DNA from: Devosia sp.
Lineage (GTDB): Bacteria > Pseudomonadota > Alphaproteobacteria > Rhizobiales > Devosiaceae
Reading direction: 5' to 3'
Assembly (NCBI GenBank): GCA_028290245.1
Contig: JAQGKG010000252.1
Coordinates: 1 to 7,817, forward strand
Length of the DNA stretch: 7,817 bases
Positions 1-6,497 of this stretch are shown here, one piece after another. Both the position numbers and the translations under genes were made by a program. Within the stretch, counting starts at the first letter, position 1; each line of letters begins with the position of its first letter. The notes beneath the pieces are model-generated. The model was not told where the DNA came from, did not search any database, and saw only the letters and a list, made by a program, of their open reading frames with translations.

Positions 1-694
1 CGACTTCCGCCACCACGCCCAGATTATGGGTGATGAACAGGATGGACATGCCGAACTGCTCCTGCAGCCGGCGCAGCAGGTCGAGGATTTGCGCCTGGAT
101 AGTCACGTCGAGGGCCGTGGTCGGCTCATCGGCAATCAGCAGCGACGGGTTGCAGGCGAGGGCCATGGCGATCATCACGCGCTGCCGCATGCCGCCGGAC
201 ATATGATGGGGATAATCGTCGAGGCGCCGTTCCGCATCGGGAATTTCGACATGCTTGAGCATGGCCAAGGCCCTGGATCGCGCCTCGGAATGACTGACAG
301 TCTCATGCAGCGCGATCATCTCGCCGATCTGATCGCCTACCGTAAAAAGCGGATTTAGCGAGGTCATCGGTTCCTGGAAGATCATGGCGATCTCCCGCCC
401 GCGCACCGCACGAAACTGCCGCGGTTTGAACTGCGCCAGATCGTGAACCTGCTCCTGTCGGTCCCGAAACAGGATTTCGCCGCCGGCAATGGCTCCAGGC
501 TTGGCCAGCAGACCCATGATGGACAAGCTGGTGACCGATTTTCCCGAGCCGCTTTCTCCGACCACCGCCAGCGTCCGCCCGCACTTGAGATCGAAGGTAA
601 CGCCGTCCACCGCCTTGGCGGTCACGCGTTTAGTGACGAACCATGTACGCAAGTCGCGCACGGAAAGGATGGTGTCGGCCGCCAGGCTGGTCAT
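1..694 (-). CDS. Oligopeptide/dipeptide-type ABC transporter ATPase (DppD-like), 3' end cut off by the window edge
   Basis: This is the nucleotide-binding subunit that would power the importer encoded upstream, acting on the cytoplasmic face of the membrane. The 231 residues present carry Walker A GESGSGKS (46-53), the Q-loop in FQEP (Gln107), the ABC signature MSGGMRQR (165-172), Walker B LLIADE (185-190) with D-loop TALD, and the switch histidine in FITHN (His223). The SGGMRQR signature and the ITHNLGVVAE stretch are typical of the DppD/OppD branch. The C-terminal oligopeptide-transporter domain expected in this branch lies beyond the left edge, so the gene is partial because of the window and not visibly broken. 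The ATG at 694-692 overlaps the amidohydrolase stop (ATGA, 4 bases), which implies translational coupling. A second ATPase (DppF type) would be expected just outside the window; that is inference from operon convention. Confidence 0.93.
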   Translation of the reverse strand, partial: MTSLAADTILSVRDLRTWFVTKRVTAKAVDGVTFDLKCGRTLAVVGESGSGKSVTSLSIMGLLAKPGAIAGGEILFRDRQEQVHDLAQFKPRQFRAVRGREIAMIFQEPMTSLNPLFTVGDQIGEMIALHETVSHSEARSRALAMLKHVEIPDAERRLDDYPHHMSGGMRQRVMIAMALACNPSLLIADEPTTALDVTIQAQILDLLRRLQEQFGMSILFITHNLGVVAEV

Positions 695-1908
695 GAGGTC
701 CGCCCGCAATGCGGGCATTTATGTCCGGGCGAGCCCGGCAGATGAGGCTGGTGACGACTGGCCGTCACAGCTTCGGCGCCGAGGATGGCGTAGCGCGGCT
801 CGAAAGTGCGATGCAGGGTACTCGGCACACCGGCGCTGTCGGTTACGACCAGATCACCATCGACCAGATCGAACAGCGTGAACTCCGCCGGCTTGCCCGT
901 TGCCAGTTCCACCACCGGCTTGTTTATGGCCCGTTTCGACGCGTTTGTCGAAGCAACCACGACATCGTCGAGGGTCATGCCCAGTGATAGGAGCTTGCTC
1001 ATCGTCGTCGCCAAGTCCCAGACCGAGGTGTCGAGCGAACGATTATGGAGGTCCGTCGAGATCGTGTTGGGCTTGAGCCCGCGTTCCAGTGCGATCCTGC
1101 CGACATCGAAGGAGAACGAGGCCCCGCCGTGACCGACATCGAGGATGATGCCGCGCCGGCTCGCTTCCTCGGCCAACTTATAGAGATCCTCGTCCTCGAT
1201 GATCGAACCGCCCTGCTTGCCATTGAAGCAGTGTGTGACGATATCGCCCTCTGTCAGAAGCCCCAACACGTCGTCATAGAGCGGCGGCGGCTCGCCGACA
1301 TGCACCATGACCGGGATATCAAGGATGCGGCAGAGCTTTTTGGCCAACTTGAGCGGCACCAGGTCCCAGCCTCCGGTGATCACTGCGCTGGCCCGCACCT
1401 TGAGTCCGACGACGACGTCGCGGTTTTCCTTGATGACGCGGATGGTGCGGTCGATATCGATCGAGCGCATGTCCATCAACTCGCTGACGCGGTTGCAGGC
1501 AACGAGACCGATCGAACCGAGATTGAGGAAGGCGTAGATATTCTCGCGGGCAGGTTCGATGATGAACTCCCGCAATCCAATGAAATTGCCTTCGCCTGCA
1601 GAACCGGCATCGACGATGGTCGTCACGCCATGCTGCGCGCCGCCCTGTTCGGGTCGGATGCCGATATCGGTTCCGCCATACCAGACATGAGCGTGCAGGT
1701 CCGTCCAACCGGGCGACAGATAGGCACCGTTGGCCTGGATAGTCTGTGCGCCTTCCGCAGCAATAGACGCTCCGAAGTCCAGGATGGCGCCATCCTGGCC
1801 GACGAGCACATCGAGCCCGGGCGGTAGACCTGCCTGCCCGAAGCCGATTGGTTTGGCGCCCTTGATGAGCAGGTTTTGCGATTGGGATTTGAAGCGGTTA
1901 TCGAACAT
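691..1908 (-). CDS. COG3964-type amidohydrolase/deacetylase (dihydroorotase-like metallohydrolase)
   Basis: A 405-residue cytoplasmic metal-dependent hydrolase of the amidohydrolase superfamily. The full set of binuclear metal ligands is visible: HxH in TDLHAH (His72, His74), a candidate carboxylated lysine in GLKVR (Lys170), His203 in VHVGEPP, His226 in THCFNG, and the catalytic aspartate Asp286 in STDLHN. Such proteins are often labelled dihydroorotase, but the Agrobacterium COG3964 member Atu3266 was shown to hydrolyse acetyl-(R)-mandelate-type acetyl compounds, so an acyl-amide or acyl-ester hydrolase is the better call. The start at 1908 is chosen because AAGGA (1915-1919) lies 6 bases upstream and because it overlaps the permease stop by one base (TGATG). 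Its place between permease and ATPase genes suggests it acts on the imported solute; this is inference. The last roughly 16 residues, ending in CPHCGRTS, run past the usual family end near LGAEAVTASR and are encoded by two inverted repeats. The precise substrate cannot be read from the sequence. Confidence 0.9.
   Translation of the reverse strand: MFDNRFKSQSQNLLIKGAKPIGFGQAGLPPGLDVLVGQDGAILDFGASIAAEGAQTIQANGAYLSPGWTDLHAHVWYGGTDIGIRPEQGGAQHGVTTIVDAGSAGEGNFIGLREFIIEPARENIYAFLNLGSIGLVACNRVSELMDMRSIDIDRTIRVIKENRDVVVGLKVRASAVITGGWDLVPLKLAKKLCRILDIPVMVHVGEPPPLYDDVLGLLTEGDIVTHCFNGKQGGSIIEDEDLYKLAEEASRRGIILDVGHGGASFSFDVGRIALERGLKPNTISTDLHNRSLDTSVWDLATTMSKLLSLGMTLDDVVVASTNASKRAINKPVVELATGKPAEFTLFDLVDGDLVVTDSAGVPSTLHRTFEPRYAILGAEAVTASRHQPHLPGSPGHKCPHCGRTS
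702..738. repeat. Two adjacent GC-rich hairpins at the amidohydrolase/ATPase gene junction
   Basis: Two perfect inverted repeats stand side by side: GCCCGCA-a-TGCGGGC at 702-716 and CCGGGC-ga-GCCCGG at 725-738. They lie just before the ATPase start codon (694) on the minus-strand message and code for the final residues of the amidohydrolase. They look like intercistronic stem-loop DNA absorbed into the reading frame. They could stabilise the upstream mRNA or modulate ATPase translation; neither is demonstrated. Confidence 0.6.
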
Positions 1909-2771
1909 CAGACATCCTTGGCAAGCCGTGGATCGAGGAAGTCGCGCAGGCCATCGCCCAGCAGCTGCAGCGAAAGCACGGTGACGATGATGGCCCCGCC
2001 CGGGAACCACATGATCCAGGGCGCCTGATCGAGATATTGGCGGCCTACGGAAATCATGGTGCCCCAGGTCGGGATATCGGGCGAAATACCGACGCCGAGA
2101 AAAGACAGCCCTGCCTCGGCGAGGATGGCATTGGCGAAGATGAACGTCGCCTGCACCAGTAGCGGCGACGTGACGTTGCGCAGCACATGCCGGACCAGGA
2201 TAACCGGCGTCGGCACTGCGAGGGCCCGCGCAGCCTCGACATAGGGGAGTTCGCGGATCACCAGCGTTGAGGCACGCACCACGCGGGCAAGCCGCGGCGC
2301 ATAGACCGTGCCTAGCGCGATCACCACATTGGTCGCCGACGCCCCCAGCGCGGCGACCAGCGCAATGGCAAGGAGGATATCGGGGAACGCCATCATCGCG
2401 TCGATCAAGCGCGAAACCGGGGCATCGAGCCGACGGAAGAACCCTGCCGTAAGGCCGAGGAACACCCCGATAATTGTAGAGAAAACGACGACCGACACGC
2501 CCACCGTGATTGAGGTCTGGCCGGAATACAGCACGCGGGTAAAGATGTCCCGACCCAGGTCGTCCGTACCGAACAGATGCGCCATGCTCGGCCCCTGCAT
2601 GCGATCGCGAACCGCGAGCTGGGCGGGCTCATAGGGCGAGATCAACGGCGCGAACAACGAAAGCAGGATCATCGCCGTGATGACGATCAGTCCCGCTAGC
2701 GCCGTAGGTCGGCTTACAATCTTGGCGAGCAGGCTCGGTTCGCTAAAACCGGATTGGGTGACAGTGGCCAT
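1908..2771 (-). CDS. DppC-type ABC transporter permease
   Basis: The second membrane subunit of the importer, 287 residues. It shows the DppC/OppC layout: an N-terminal membrane segment (about 25-45), the conserved HLFGTDDLGRD block (65-75) before the transport domain, membrane segments near 88-112, 128-145, 203-222 and 258-276, the EAA-type cytoplasmic loop EAARAL...RHVLRN (179-199) that docks on the ATPase, AEAGLSFLGVG (218-228), and a DPRL end (280-283). The start at 2771 overlaps the TGA of the preceding permease by one base (TGATG). No strong Shine-Dalgarno is visible, so translation probably depends on coupling. Its own stop overlaps the amidohydrolase start in the same way. A longer open frame runs upstream to 3278, but it lies inside the first permease gene and has no family similarity, so the 2771 start is preferred. 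Confidence 0.95.
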   Translation of the reverse strand: MATVTQSGFSEPSLLAKIVSRPTALAGLIVITAMILLSLFAPLISPYEPAQLAVRDRMQGPSMAHLFGTDDLGRDIFTRVLYSGQTSITVGVSVVVFSTIIGVFLGLTAGFFRRLDAPVSRLIDAMMAFPDILLAIALVAALGASATNVVIALGTVYAPRLARVVRASTLVIRELPYVEAARALAVPTPVILVRHVLRNVTSPLLVQATFIFANAILAEAGLSFLGVGISPDIPTWGTMISVGRQYLDQAPWIMWFPGGAIIVTVLSLQLLGDGLRDFLDPRLAKDV

Positions 2772-3712
2772 CAGTAACGCACCCGCGGATCGATGATGAG
2801 GTAAAGCATGTCGATGGCGAAATTGACCAACACATAGAGCCCAGCGACCACCAGCAGCGCACCTTGAATTACCGGGTAGTCGCGTCGCAAAACGGCCGAG
2901 ACGATGAGATTGCCGATGCCTGGCAGCCCGAACACGGTCTCGGTAACAATGGCCCCGGACACCAGGAGGGCCGCCGTCAGCCCGATCACGGTCATGATGG
3001 GAATGAGAGCATTCTTGAAGGCGTGCCTGCCAACCACGCGCCACTCGCTCATGCCCTTGGAACGGGCCGTGCGCACATAATCGTCGTTGAGCACGTCGAG
3101 CATGGATGCGCGCGTAAAGCGGGTGATCAGCGCCGAGCTGATCAGCCCGAGCGTCGCGGCCGGCAGCACCAGATGATGCAGGCGTTCTCCGAAGCTGGCG
3201 CCGGGGCCACCATAGCCGGAGGAATCGAACCAACCCAGCTTCACGGCGAAAAACTGCATGAAGATCAGCCCCAGCCAAAAGCTAGGGATCGAAGCCGCCA
3301 GCATGGCCAGAGCGGTCGCAGCCTGGTCGAAAACCGAGCCGCGCCAGTAGGCAGAAAGGATGCCGACCGGCAGCGCGATTAGCGTGGCAATCGACAGCGA
3401 GAACACAGTCAAGAAGAAGGTCGGCTCGGCACGCTGCAGCAAGGCTTGCGTTACCGGCTGGCCCAGAAAGATCGACTGTCCGAAATCACCGCGTACGATG
3501 CCCCAGACATAGGAGACGAATTGCTCCGGGATCGAGGCGTTAAGCCCCAGCCGCTGGCGAAGGCTGGCGATATCGGCAGCGGTGGCATCGGGGCCGAGCA
3601 TGACCGCAGCCGGGTCGCCGGGCGTGACACGCACGATGACGAACACGATGGTGACAACCAGCGCCATGACCACCAGCATGCCGAACATGCGATTGAGTGC
3701 GGAACGGACCAT
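2771..3712 (-). CDS. DppB-type ABC transporter permease
   Basis: The first membrane subunit of the importer, 313 residues, the usual DppB size. It has an N-terminal membrane segment (9-29) followed by VRVTPGDPA (28-36), the RGDFGQS block (74-80), membrane segments near 99-121, 135-158, 181-200, 233-257 and 283-307, the EAA-type loop DDYVRTARSKGM...RHAFKNALIP (210-238), ETVFGLPGIG (258-267), RDYPVIQG (277-284) and the family end DPRVRY. The start at 3712 (MVRSAL) is chosen over an upstream ATG at 3817 because GGGAG lies 9 bases before it, the protein then begins at the normal family position, and the longer form would overlap the 3' end of the binding-protein gene. It would form a heterodimeric channel with the DppC-type subunit encoded next. 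Confidence 0.95.
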   Translation of the reverse strand: MVRSALNRMFGMLVVMALVVTIVFVIVRVTPGDPAAVMLGPDATAADIASLRQRLGLNASIPEQFVSYVWGIVRGDFGQSIFLGQPVTQALLQRAEPTFFLTVFSLSIATLIALPVGILSAYWRGSVFDQAATALAMLAASIPSFWLGLIFMQFFAVKLGWFDSSGYGGPGASFGERLHHLVLPAATLGLISSALITRFTRASMLDVLNDDYVRTARSKGMSEWRVVGRHAFKNALIPIMTVIGLTAALLVSGAIVTETVFGLPGIGNLIVSAVLRRDYPVIQGALLVVAGLYVLVNFAIDMLYLIIDPRVRY

Positions 3713-3738
3713 TGCGTCGAGCTCCCGGTTCAGATCAG

Positions 3739-3762
3739 CCGCCGCGACCTGGGCCGCGGCGG
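3739..3762 (-). promoter_or_regulatory. Intercistronic stem-loop between the binding-protein and permease genes
   Basis: A perfect 8-bp inverted repeat, CCGCCGCG / CGCGGCGG (3739-3746 and 3755-3762) with an 8-base loop, lies in the 65-base gap between the two genes. No T-run follows, so it is not a full intrinsic terminator. In many binding-protein-dependent operons such a hairpin after the first gene protects that transcript from 3' decay or causes partial termination, so that binding protein exceeds permease. That role is inferred here from position only. Confidence 0.55.
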
Positions 3763-3777
3763 TCAGGGAAGGAGTGC

Positions 3778-5313
3778 CTATTCGGCGGCGAGGTATGCGT
3801 TCCAGAAATAGGGCCATGGTGCCGGCACCATGCCATCGAGGTTCGGTGCCTGAGCCGCCAGCGCGTTGAAGTTACCGACCTTGAACAGCGGCACCTCGTC
3901 GTAGATCACCTTCTGCACGTCGGCGAAAAGAGCAACGCGCTTGGCCGGATCGACCTCGGCGTTGAACGCATCGACGGCCGCATGCTTGGCATCCGACACC
4001 CACCAACCGGGCGAAGTGTCGTTCATCACGCCCATCAAGGCTGGCTCGGAAAGGAACGGGCTATGGCTGATGTAGACGTCCCACAAAGCCGGATCGGCGC
4101 GATTGGTGGTGAGCGTCGCCCACTCCACCACATCCATCTGTACCTTGAAGCCGGCCGCCTCGAGATAGGCCTGCGCCACCTGGGCCATCTTGTAGTGGAA
4201 CTCGTATTGCCGGCTGGTCAGAATGCGCAGCGGCGTGCCGTCATAACCCGCCTCGGCCAACAAGGCCTTTGCCGCTTCGGTATCGCCAAGTGGCTTATAA
4301 GGCTCGGTGCCCTTTTCGGTGTGCCAGGTATTGCCTTCTGGATAGAAGGCGCCGTCGATCGAGAAGAACTCCTCCGAACCGTAAGCTGCCAGCATCATGT
4401 CTTCGGGTGCCAGCGCTGCCTGCACGGCTTTGCGGATCCGAATGTCCGAGCTCAGGCCTTCCTTGGTATTGAAGATGAACGCCGGCCAGCCGAAGGGCTT
4501 GAGCACGACAGGTTCGGTCGCGCCGCCCGAAATGCGCTCGAACGCCTCGACCGGCAGCGCATCGGCATAAGCAAACTGCCCCGATACCGCGCCTTCGATA
4601 CGGGTGTTAGGATCCGGCACCGGCACAAAGCGGATTTCATCGAGATATTGATGACGGGCGCCGCCATAGCCATTGGCCTCGCCCTCCAACGGCACATAGC
4701 CGTCGAAACGTGCCAGTTGGATATACTGATCTGGCATGCGCTCCTTGAGCATATAGGGCCCGGTGCCGATGAACGCCTCGAGCGGATCCTGGGCAGCATT
4801 TTCTTCGGGAATGACAATCGCTGCAGAATTGTTCAGCGATAGCAGGGCGACCAGCGGTGCATAGGGCTTCTTGAGCGTGATGACGACCGTCGCATCATCG
4901 GGCGCTTCGACGCTGGCGATGATTTCCGAGGTCTGCTTGCCGCGCGAGGCGAGCCTGGTCCAACGATCGAGCGAAGCCACGACGTCGGCCGAGGTCATGT
5001 CGCTACCGTCATGGAACTTGATGCCGGTGCGCAACGGGATCGTATAGGTCAGACCATCGGCCGAAATGGTCGGCAATGCCGCGGCCAGCAGCGGCGTGGG
5101 GCCCCAGTCGGCATCGAACGTATAAAGCGTCTCGTAGATATGCTGGGTGATGATGCCAACCAGATCGGCCGTGGACGCCATCGGGTCCAGCGTTGGCGGC
5201 TCCCCGATCGTCGCCACATCGATCACCCCGCCCGCCGCTTGGGCAAAGGCTAATGAATTTGCAGAACACAGCGCCACAAAGCTCGTGGCCATAGCCAATA
5301 CGAAATGCTTCAT
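3778..5313 (-). CDS. Family-5 extracellular solute-binding protein (peptide/nickel-type ABC importer)
   Basis: The periplasmic receptor of the importer, 511 residues, the usual length for this family. Residues 1 to about 26 form a signal peptide: a Lys-containing start MKHF, a hydrophobic core, and an Ala-x-Ala type end (LAFAQA). There is no lipobox cysteine, so it should be a soluble periplasmic protein. Family-5 hallmarks follow: GEPPTLDP (37-44), YETLYTFD (60-67), then the LRTGIKFHDGS region (about 94-104) leading into ADVVASLDRW, and GTGPYMLKE further on. The start at 5313 is chosen because GGAGGG (5320-5325) lies 6 bases upstream; the other in-frame ATG at 5319 abuts that Shine-Dalgarno with no spacing. 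It is the first and probably most strongly expressed gene of the operon. Peptides are only the default substrate of the family; linkage to an amidohydrolase suggests an acylated or amide-bearing small molecule, which is inference. Confidence 0.95.
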   Translation of the reverse strand: MKHFVLAMATSFVALCSANSLAFAQAAGGVIDVATIGEPPTLDPMASTADLVGIITQHIYETLYTFDADWGPTPLLAAALPTISADGLTYTIPLRTGIKFHDGSDMTSADVVASLDRWTRLASRGKQTSEIIASVEAPDDATVVITLKKPYAPLVALLSLNNSAAIVIPEENAAQDPLEAFIGTGPYMLKERMPDQYIQLARFDGYVPLEGEANGYGGARHQYLDEIRFVPVPDPNTRIEGAVSGQFAYADALPVEAFERISGGATEPVVLKPFGWPAFIFNTKEGLSSDIRIRKAVQAALAPEDMMLAAYGSEEFFSIDGAFYPEGNTWHTEKGTEPYKPLGDTEAAKALLAEAGYDGTPLRILTSRQYEFHYKMAQVAQAYLEAAGFKVQMDVVEWATLTTNRADPALWDVYISHSPFLSEPALMGVMNDTSPGWWVSDAKHAAVDAFNAEVDPAKRVALFADVQKVIYDEVPLFKVGNFNALAAQAPNLDGMVPAPWPYFWNAYLAAE

Positions 5314-5325
5314 CGTCATCCCTCC

Positions 5326-5347
5326 ATATTCTGTACTAATGGAATAT
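5326..5347. promoter_or_regulatory. Inverted repeat in the operon leader (possible operator)
   Basis: ATATTC (5326-5331) and GAATAT (5342-5347) form a 6-bp dyad with a 10-base spacer. It lies between the predicted transcription start and the Shine-Dalgarno of the binding-protein gene, a position where a bound repressor could block transcription. The arms are short and AT-rich, so chance is a real possibility. No regulator gene is present in the window. Confidence 0.3.
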
Positions 5348-5365
5348 ATGCTGTTAATCGGGATG

Positions 5366-5393
5366 ATCTTACATCTGCACGTTTTTTCGTCAA
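5366..5393 (-). promoter_or_regulatory. Predicted sigma-70 promoter of the transporter/amidohydrolase operon
   Basis: Read on the minus strand, a -35 box TTGACG (5393-5388) is followed after 16 bases by a -10 box TAAGAT (5371-5366). This would give a leader of roughly 45 bases before the binding-protein start at 5313. The -35 matches the consensus at 5 of 6 positions and the -10 at 4 of 6. It is the only convincing pair in this intergenic stretch. Confidence 0.5.
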
Positions 5394-5422
5394 GAACCCA
5401 TTGTGCATGCGAAATAGGTTGC

Positions 5423-5442
5423 GCGTTCTAGAGTGAGAACGC
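5423..5442. promoter_or_regulatory. 20-bp palindrome upstream of the operon promoter (candidate regulator site)
   Basis: GCGTTCT (5423-5429) and AGAACGC (5436-5442) form a perfect 7-bp dyad with a 6-base centre. It ends about 30 bases upstream of the -35 box of the minus-strand operon, near -65 to -85, a usual place for an activator or upstream repressor site. No T-run follows on either side, so it is not a terminator. The protein that would bind it is unknown. Confidence 0.4.
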
Positions 5443-5449
5443 ACCGCAC

Positions 5450-5519
5450 CGATCAGGATTTGCGGGCCAATGGCCACCGTCCACTTTGAGGTGGATGCAG
5501 ACGGCCCGCATCCAGATCG
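5450..5519. repeat. About 70-bp imperfect inverted repeat with an internal hairpin
   Basis: The left arm CGATCAGGATTTGCGGGCC (5450-5468) matches the reverse complement of 5503-5519 at 16 of 17 positions with a two-base bulge. The 34-base centre contains a second small hairpin, TCCAC/GTGGA (5480-5484 and 5491-5495). As RNA or single-stranded DNA it would fold into a long stem with a side hairpin. It could be a dispersed intergenic palindromic element of the kind common in rhizobial genomes, a structured RNA, or a relic of a small mobile element. No coding role is seen. Confidence 0.5.
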
Positions 5520-5520
5520 A

Positions 5521-5867
5521 AATCCTTGAAAGCAGATTATGGTTGACTGTCGAAGTCACTCGCGCAGCTGCAAGATCGTGAAGGAAGCCAAGAGGCCACG
5601 AAACAACCAATGAGCCAGAGCTTTCCCCCTCCCCCTCTACTGCTTCCGGGATCATTGTGTCGGTGTTCGCAGTGGACGCGCCACGTGCCATAGGGTCTTG
5701 ACCACTCGCGGCATACGTCTGGTGAATGGCGAGCAGTTCTTCGCCGGAAATCTAGCCACGTTGTCAAATTGGGCGCCTGCAGTGGCTTCCAACTGGCCGC
5801 CAAGATGTGGGTCAATAAATTACTTCTGGTCGGTGCAACCAACATTTGAATGGTGCGTTACGCGCGA
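5521..5867. other. Intergenic stretch with no gene supported
   Basis: Several short open frames exist on both strands, including one of 102 codons on the minus strand (5845-5537), but none has a good ribosome binding site, a recognisable domain or a plausible composition. I looked for a heat-shock (RpoH-type) promoter for the downstream hsp20 gene, CTTG-like followed by a CCATAT-like box, and found no pair with normal spacing. The composition is less GC-rich than the flanking genes in places, for example around 5811-5825. Confidence 0.5.
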
Positions 5868-5948
5868 AACCGAGGCCATATGGCTCGGTTGATCGCGGCG
5901 CATCTGCTGCAGATGCGTTTGTATCCATGTTGCTCAAGGAGGATATGG
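5868..5948 (+). promoter_or_regulatory. ROSE-like RNA thermometer in the hsp20 leader
   Basis: Three hairpins follow one another in the 5' leader of hsp20. The first pairs AACCGAG with CTCGGTT (5868-5874/5884-5890). The second is CGCATCTG-ctg-CAGATGCG (5899-5917). The third pairs 5925-5934 with 5938-5948 and contains the Shine-Dalgarno AGGAGG (5937-5942). In this last hairpin TTGCT (5930-5934) lies opposite the Shine-Dalgarno, with a G opposite G, a bulged A, several G-U pairs and a three-base loop. This is the hallmark of ROSE elements (conserved U-U/C-GCU facing the ribosome binding site) that hold rhizobial small heat-shock mRNAs silent at normal temperature and melt on heating. The fold was drawn by hand without energies. 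Confidence 0.7.
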
Positions 5949-5950
5949 CT

Positions 5951-6424
5951 ATGAAAACGTTCGAATACTCTCCCTTTTATCGCTCCACCGTGGGGTTCGA
6001 CCGGCTGTTTGACATGCTGGACAACAGCGTGGGACCCGACTGGCCGCCCTACGATATCGAGAAGCTTGGCGACAACGAGTACCTCATCAAGATGGCGGTT
6101 GCCGGTTTCAGCCAGGATGACATCGAACTGGTGCAGACCGGAACCGACCTGGTGGTAACAGGCGAGAAAGTGACCGGCGAGAACCAGCGCCAGTTGCTGC
6201 ATCGCGGGATCGCTCAGCGCAACTTCAAGCAGACCTTCAATCTTGCCAGCCATGTCAAGGTGGCAGGTGCAAAGCTTGAGAACGGTCTGCTGAGCATAGA
6301 GCTGGTTCGTGAACTGCCCGAACAGCTCAAGCCACGCCGCATCGAGATCGGTGTCAGTCCGACGCAGACCGCTGCGCAGGACAATGAGCCCAAGCAGATC
6401 GAAAAAAACACGCGAGCCGCATAA
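5951..6424 (+). CDS. hsp20: Class A small heat-shock protein, Hsp20/alpha-crystallin family (IbpA-like)
   Basis: An ATP-independent cytoplasmic holdase chaperone of 157 residues that would bind unfolding proteins during heat stress and pass them to DnaK/ClpB. The N-terminus (MKTFEYSPFYRSTVGFDRLF) is typical of class A rhizobial and IbpA-type proteins. The alpha-crystallin domain runs from about 32 to 122, beginning PPYDIEKLGDNEYLI, with the conserved LHRGIAQRNF (83-92) and the ENGLLSIEL strand (110-118). The C-terminal I-x-I anchor is present as IEI (131-133), followed by a polar tail. The start at 5951 is chosen because AGGAGG lies 8 bases upstream; the ATG at 5945 is only 2 bases from it, and the longer frame from 5846 would translate the structured leader. 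It is followed at once by an intrinsic terminator, so it probably forms its own transcript, controlled at translation by the leader hairpins. Confidence 0.95.
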   Translation: MKTFEYSPFYRSTVGFDRLFDMLDNSVGPDWPPYDIEKLGDNEYLIKMAVAGFSQDDIELVQTGTDLVVTGEKVTGENQRQLLHRGIAQRNFKQTFNLASHVKVAGAKLENGLLSIELVRELPEQLKPRRIEIGVSPTQTAAQDNEPKQIEKNTRAA

Positions 6425-6451
6425 CGTTCCGCATCTCGCAAAGCTGAGATC

Positions 6452-6484
6452 AGCTCTCCGGTTCGCCGGAGAGCTCCTTTTCCA
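6452..6484 (+). terminator. Intrinsic terminator after hsp20
   Basis: A perfect 10-bp stem AGCTCTCCGG / CCGGAGAGCT (6452-6461 and 6466-6475) is closed by a TTCG tetraloop, one of the most stable RNA loops, and followed by CCTTTTCC. The T-run is short but the stem is very stable. It lies 27 bases after the hsp20 stop and 13 bases before the next start codon, so it separates the two genes or reduces read-through into the second. Confidence 0.85.
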
Positions 6485-6497
6485 ATGGAGAAAGCAG

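Noticed and set aside
691..720. CPHCG tail of the amidohydrolase as a genuine zinc ribbon
   Set aside because: Only one knuckle is present and it is encoded by a perfect DNA palindrome, so chance origin is more likely.
1045..1827. 260-codon plus-strand open frame
   Set aside because: It is antisense to the amidohydrolase, has no recognisable domain, and is the usual shadow of a GC-rich gene.
2772..3278. Longer N-terminus for the second permease
   Set aside because: The added 169 residues are an out-of-frame reading of the first permease gene; the family start coincides with the TGATG overlap at 2771.
3697..4842. 381-codon plus-strand open frame
   Set aside because: It is antisense to the binding-protein gene, which has a clear signal peptide, family motifs and a ribosome binding site. 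The antisense product is rich in His and Arg and matches nothing.
5423..5442. Palindrome as an intrinsic terminator
   Set aside because: No T-run follows on either strand.
5537..5845. 102-codon minus-strand open frame in the intergenic region
   Set aside because: Cys-, Ser- and Arg-rich shadow-like composition, no ribosome binding site, no domain.
5846..5950. Upstream start for hsp20 adding 35 residues
   Set aside because: It would translate the three-hairpin leader; the family N-terminus begins at 5951, which has a properly spaced AGGAGG.
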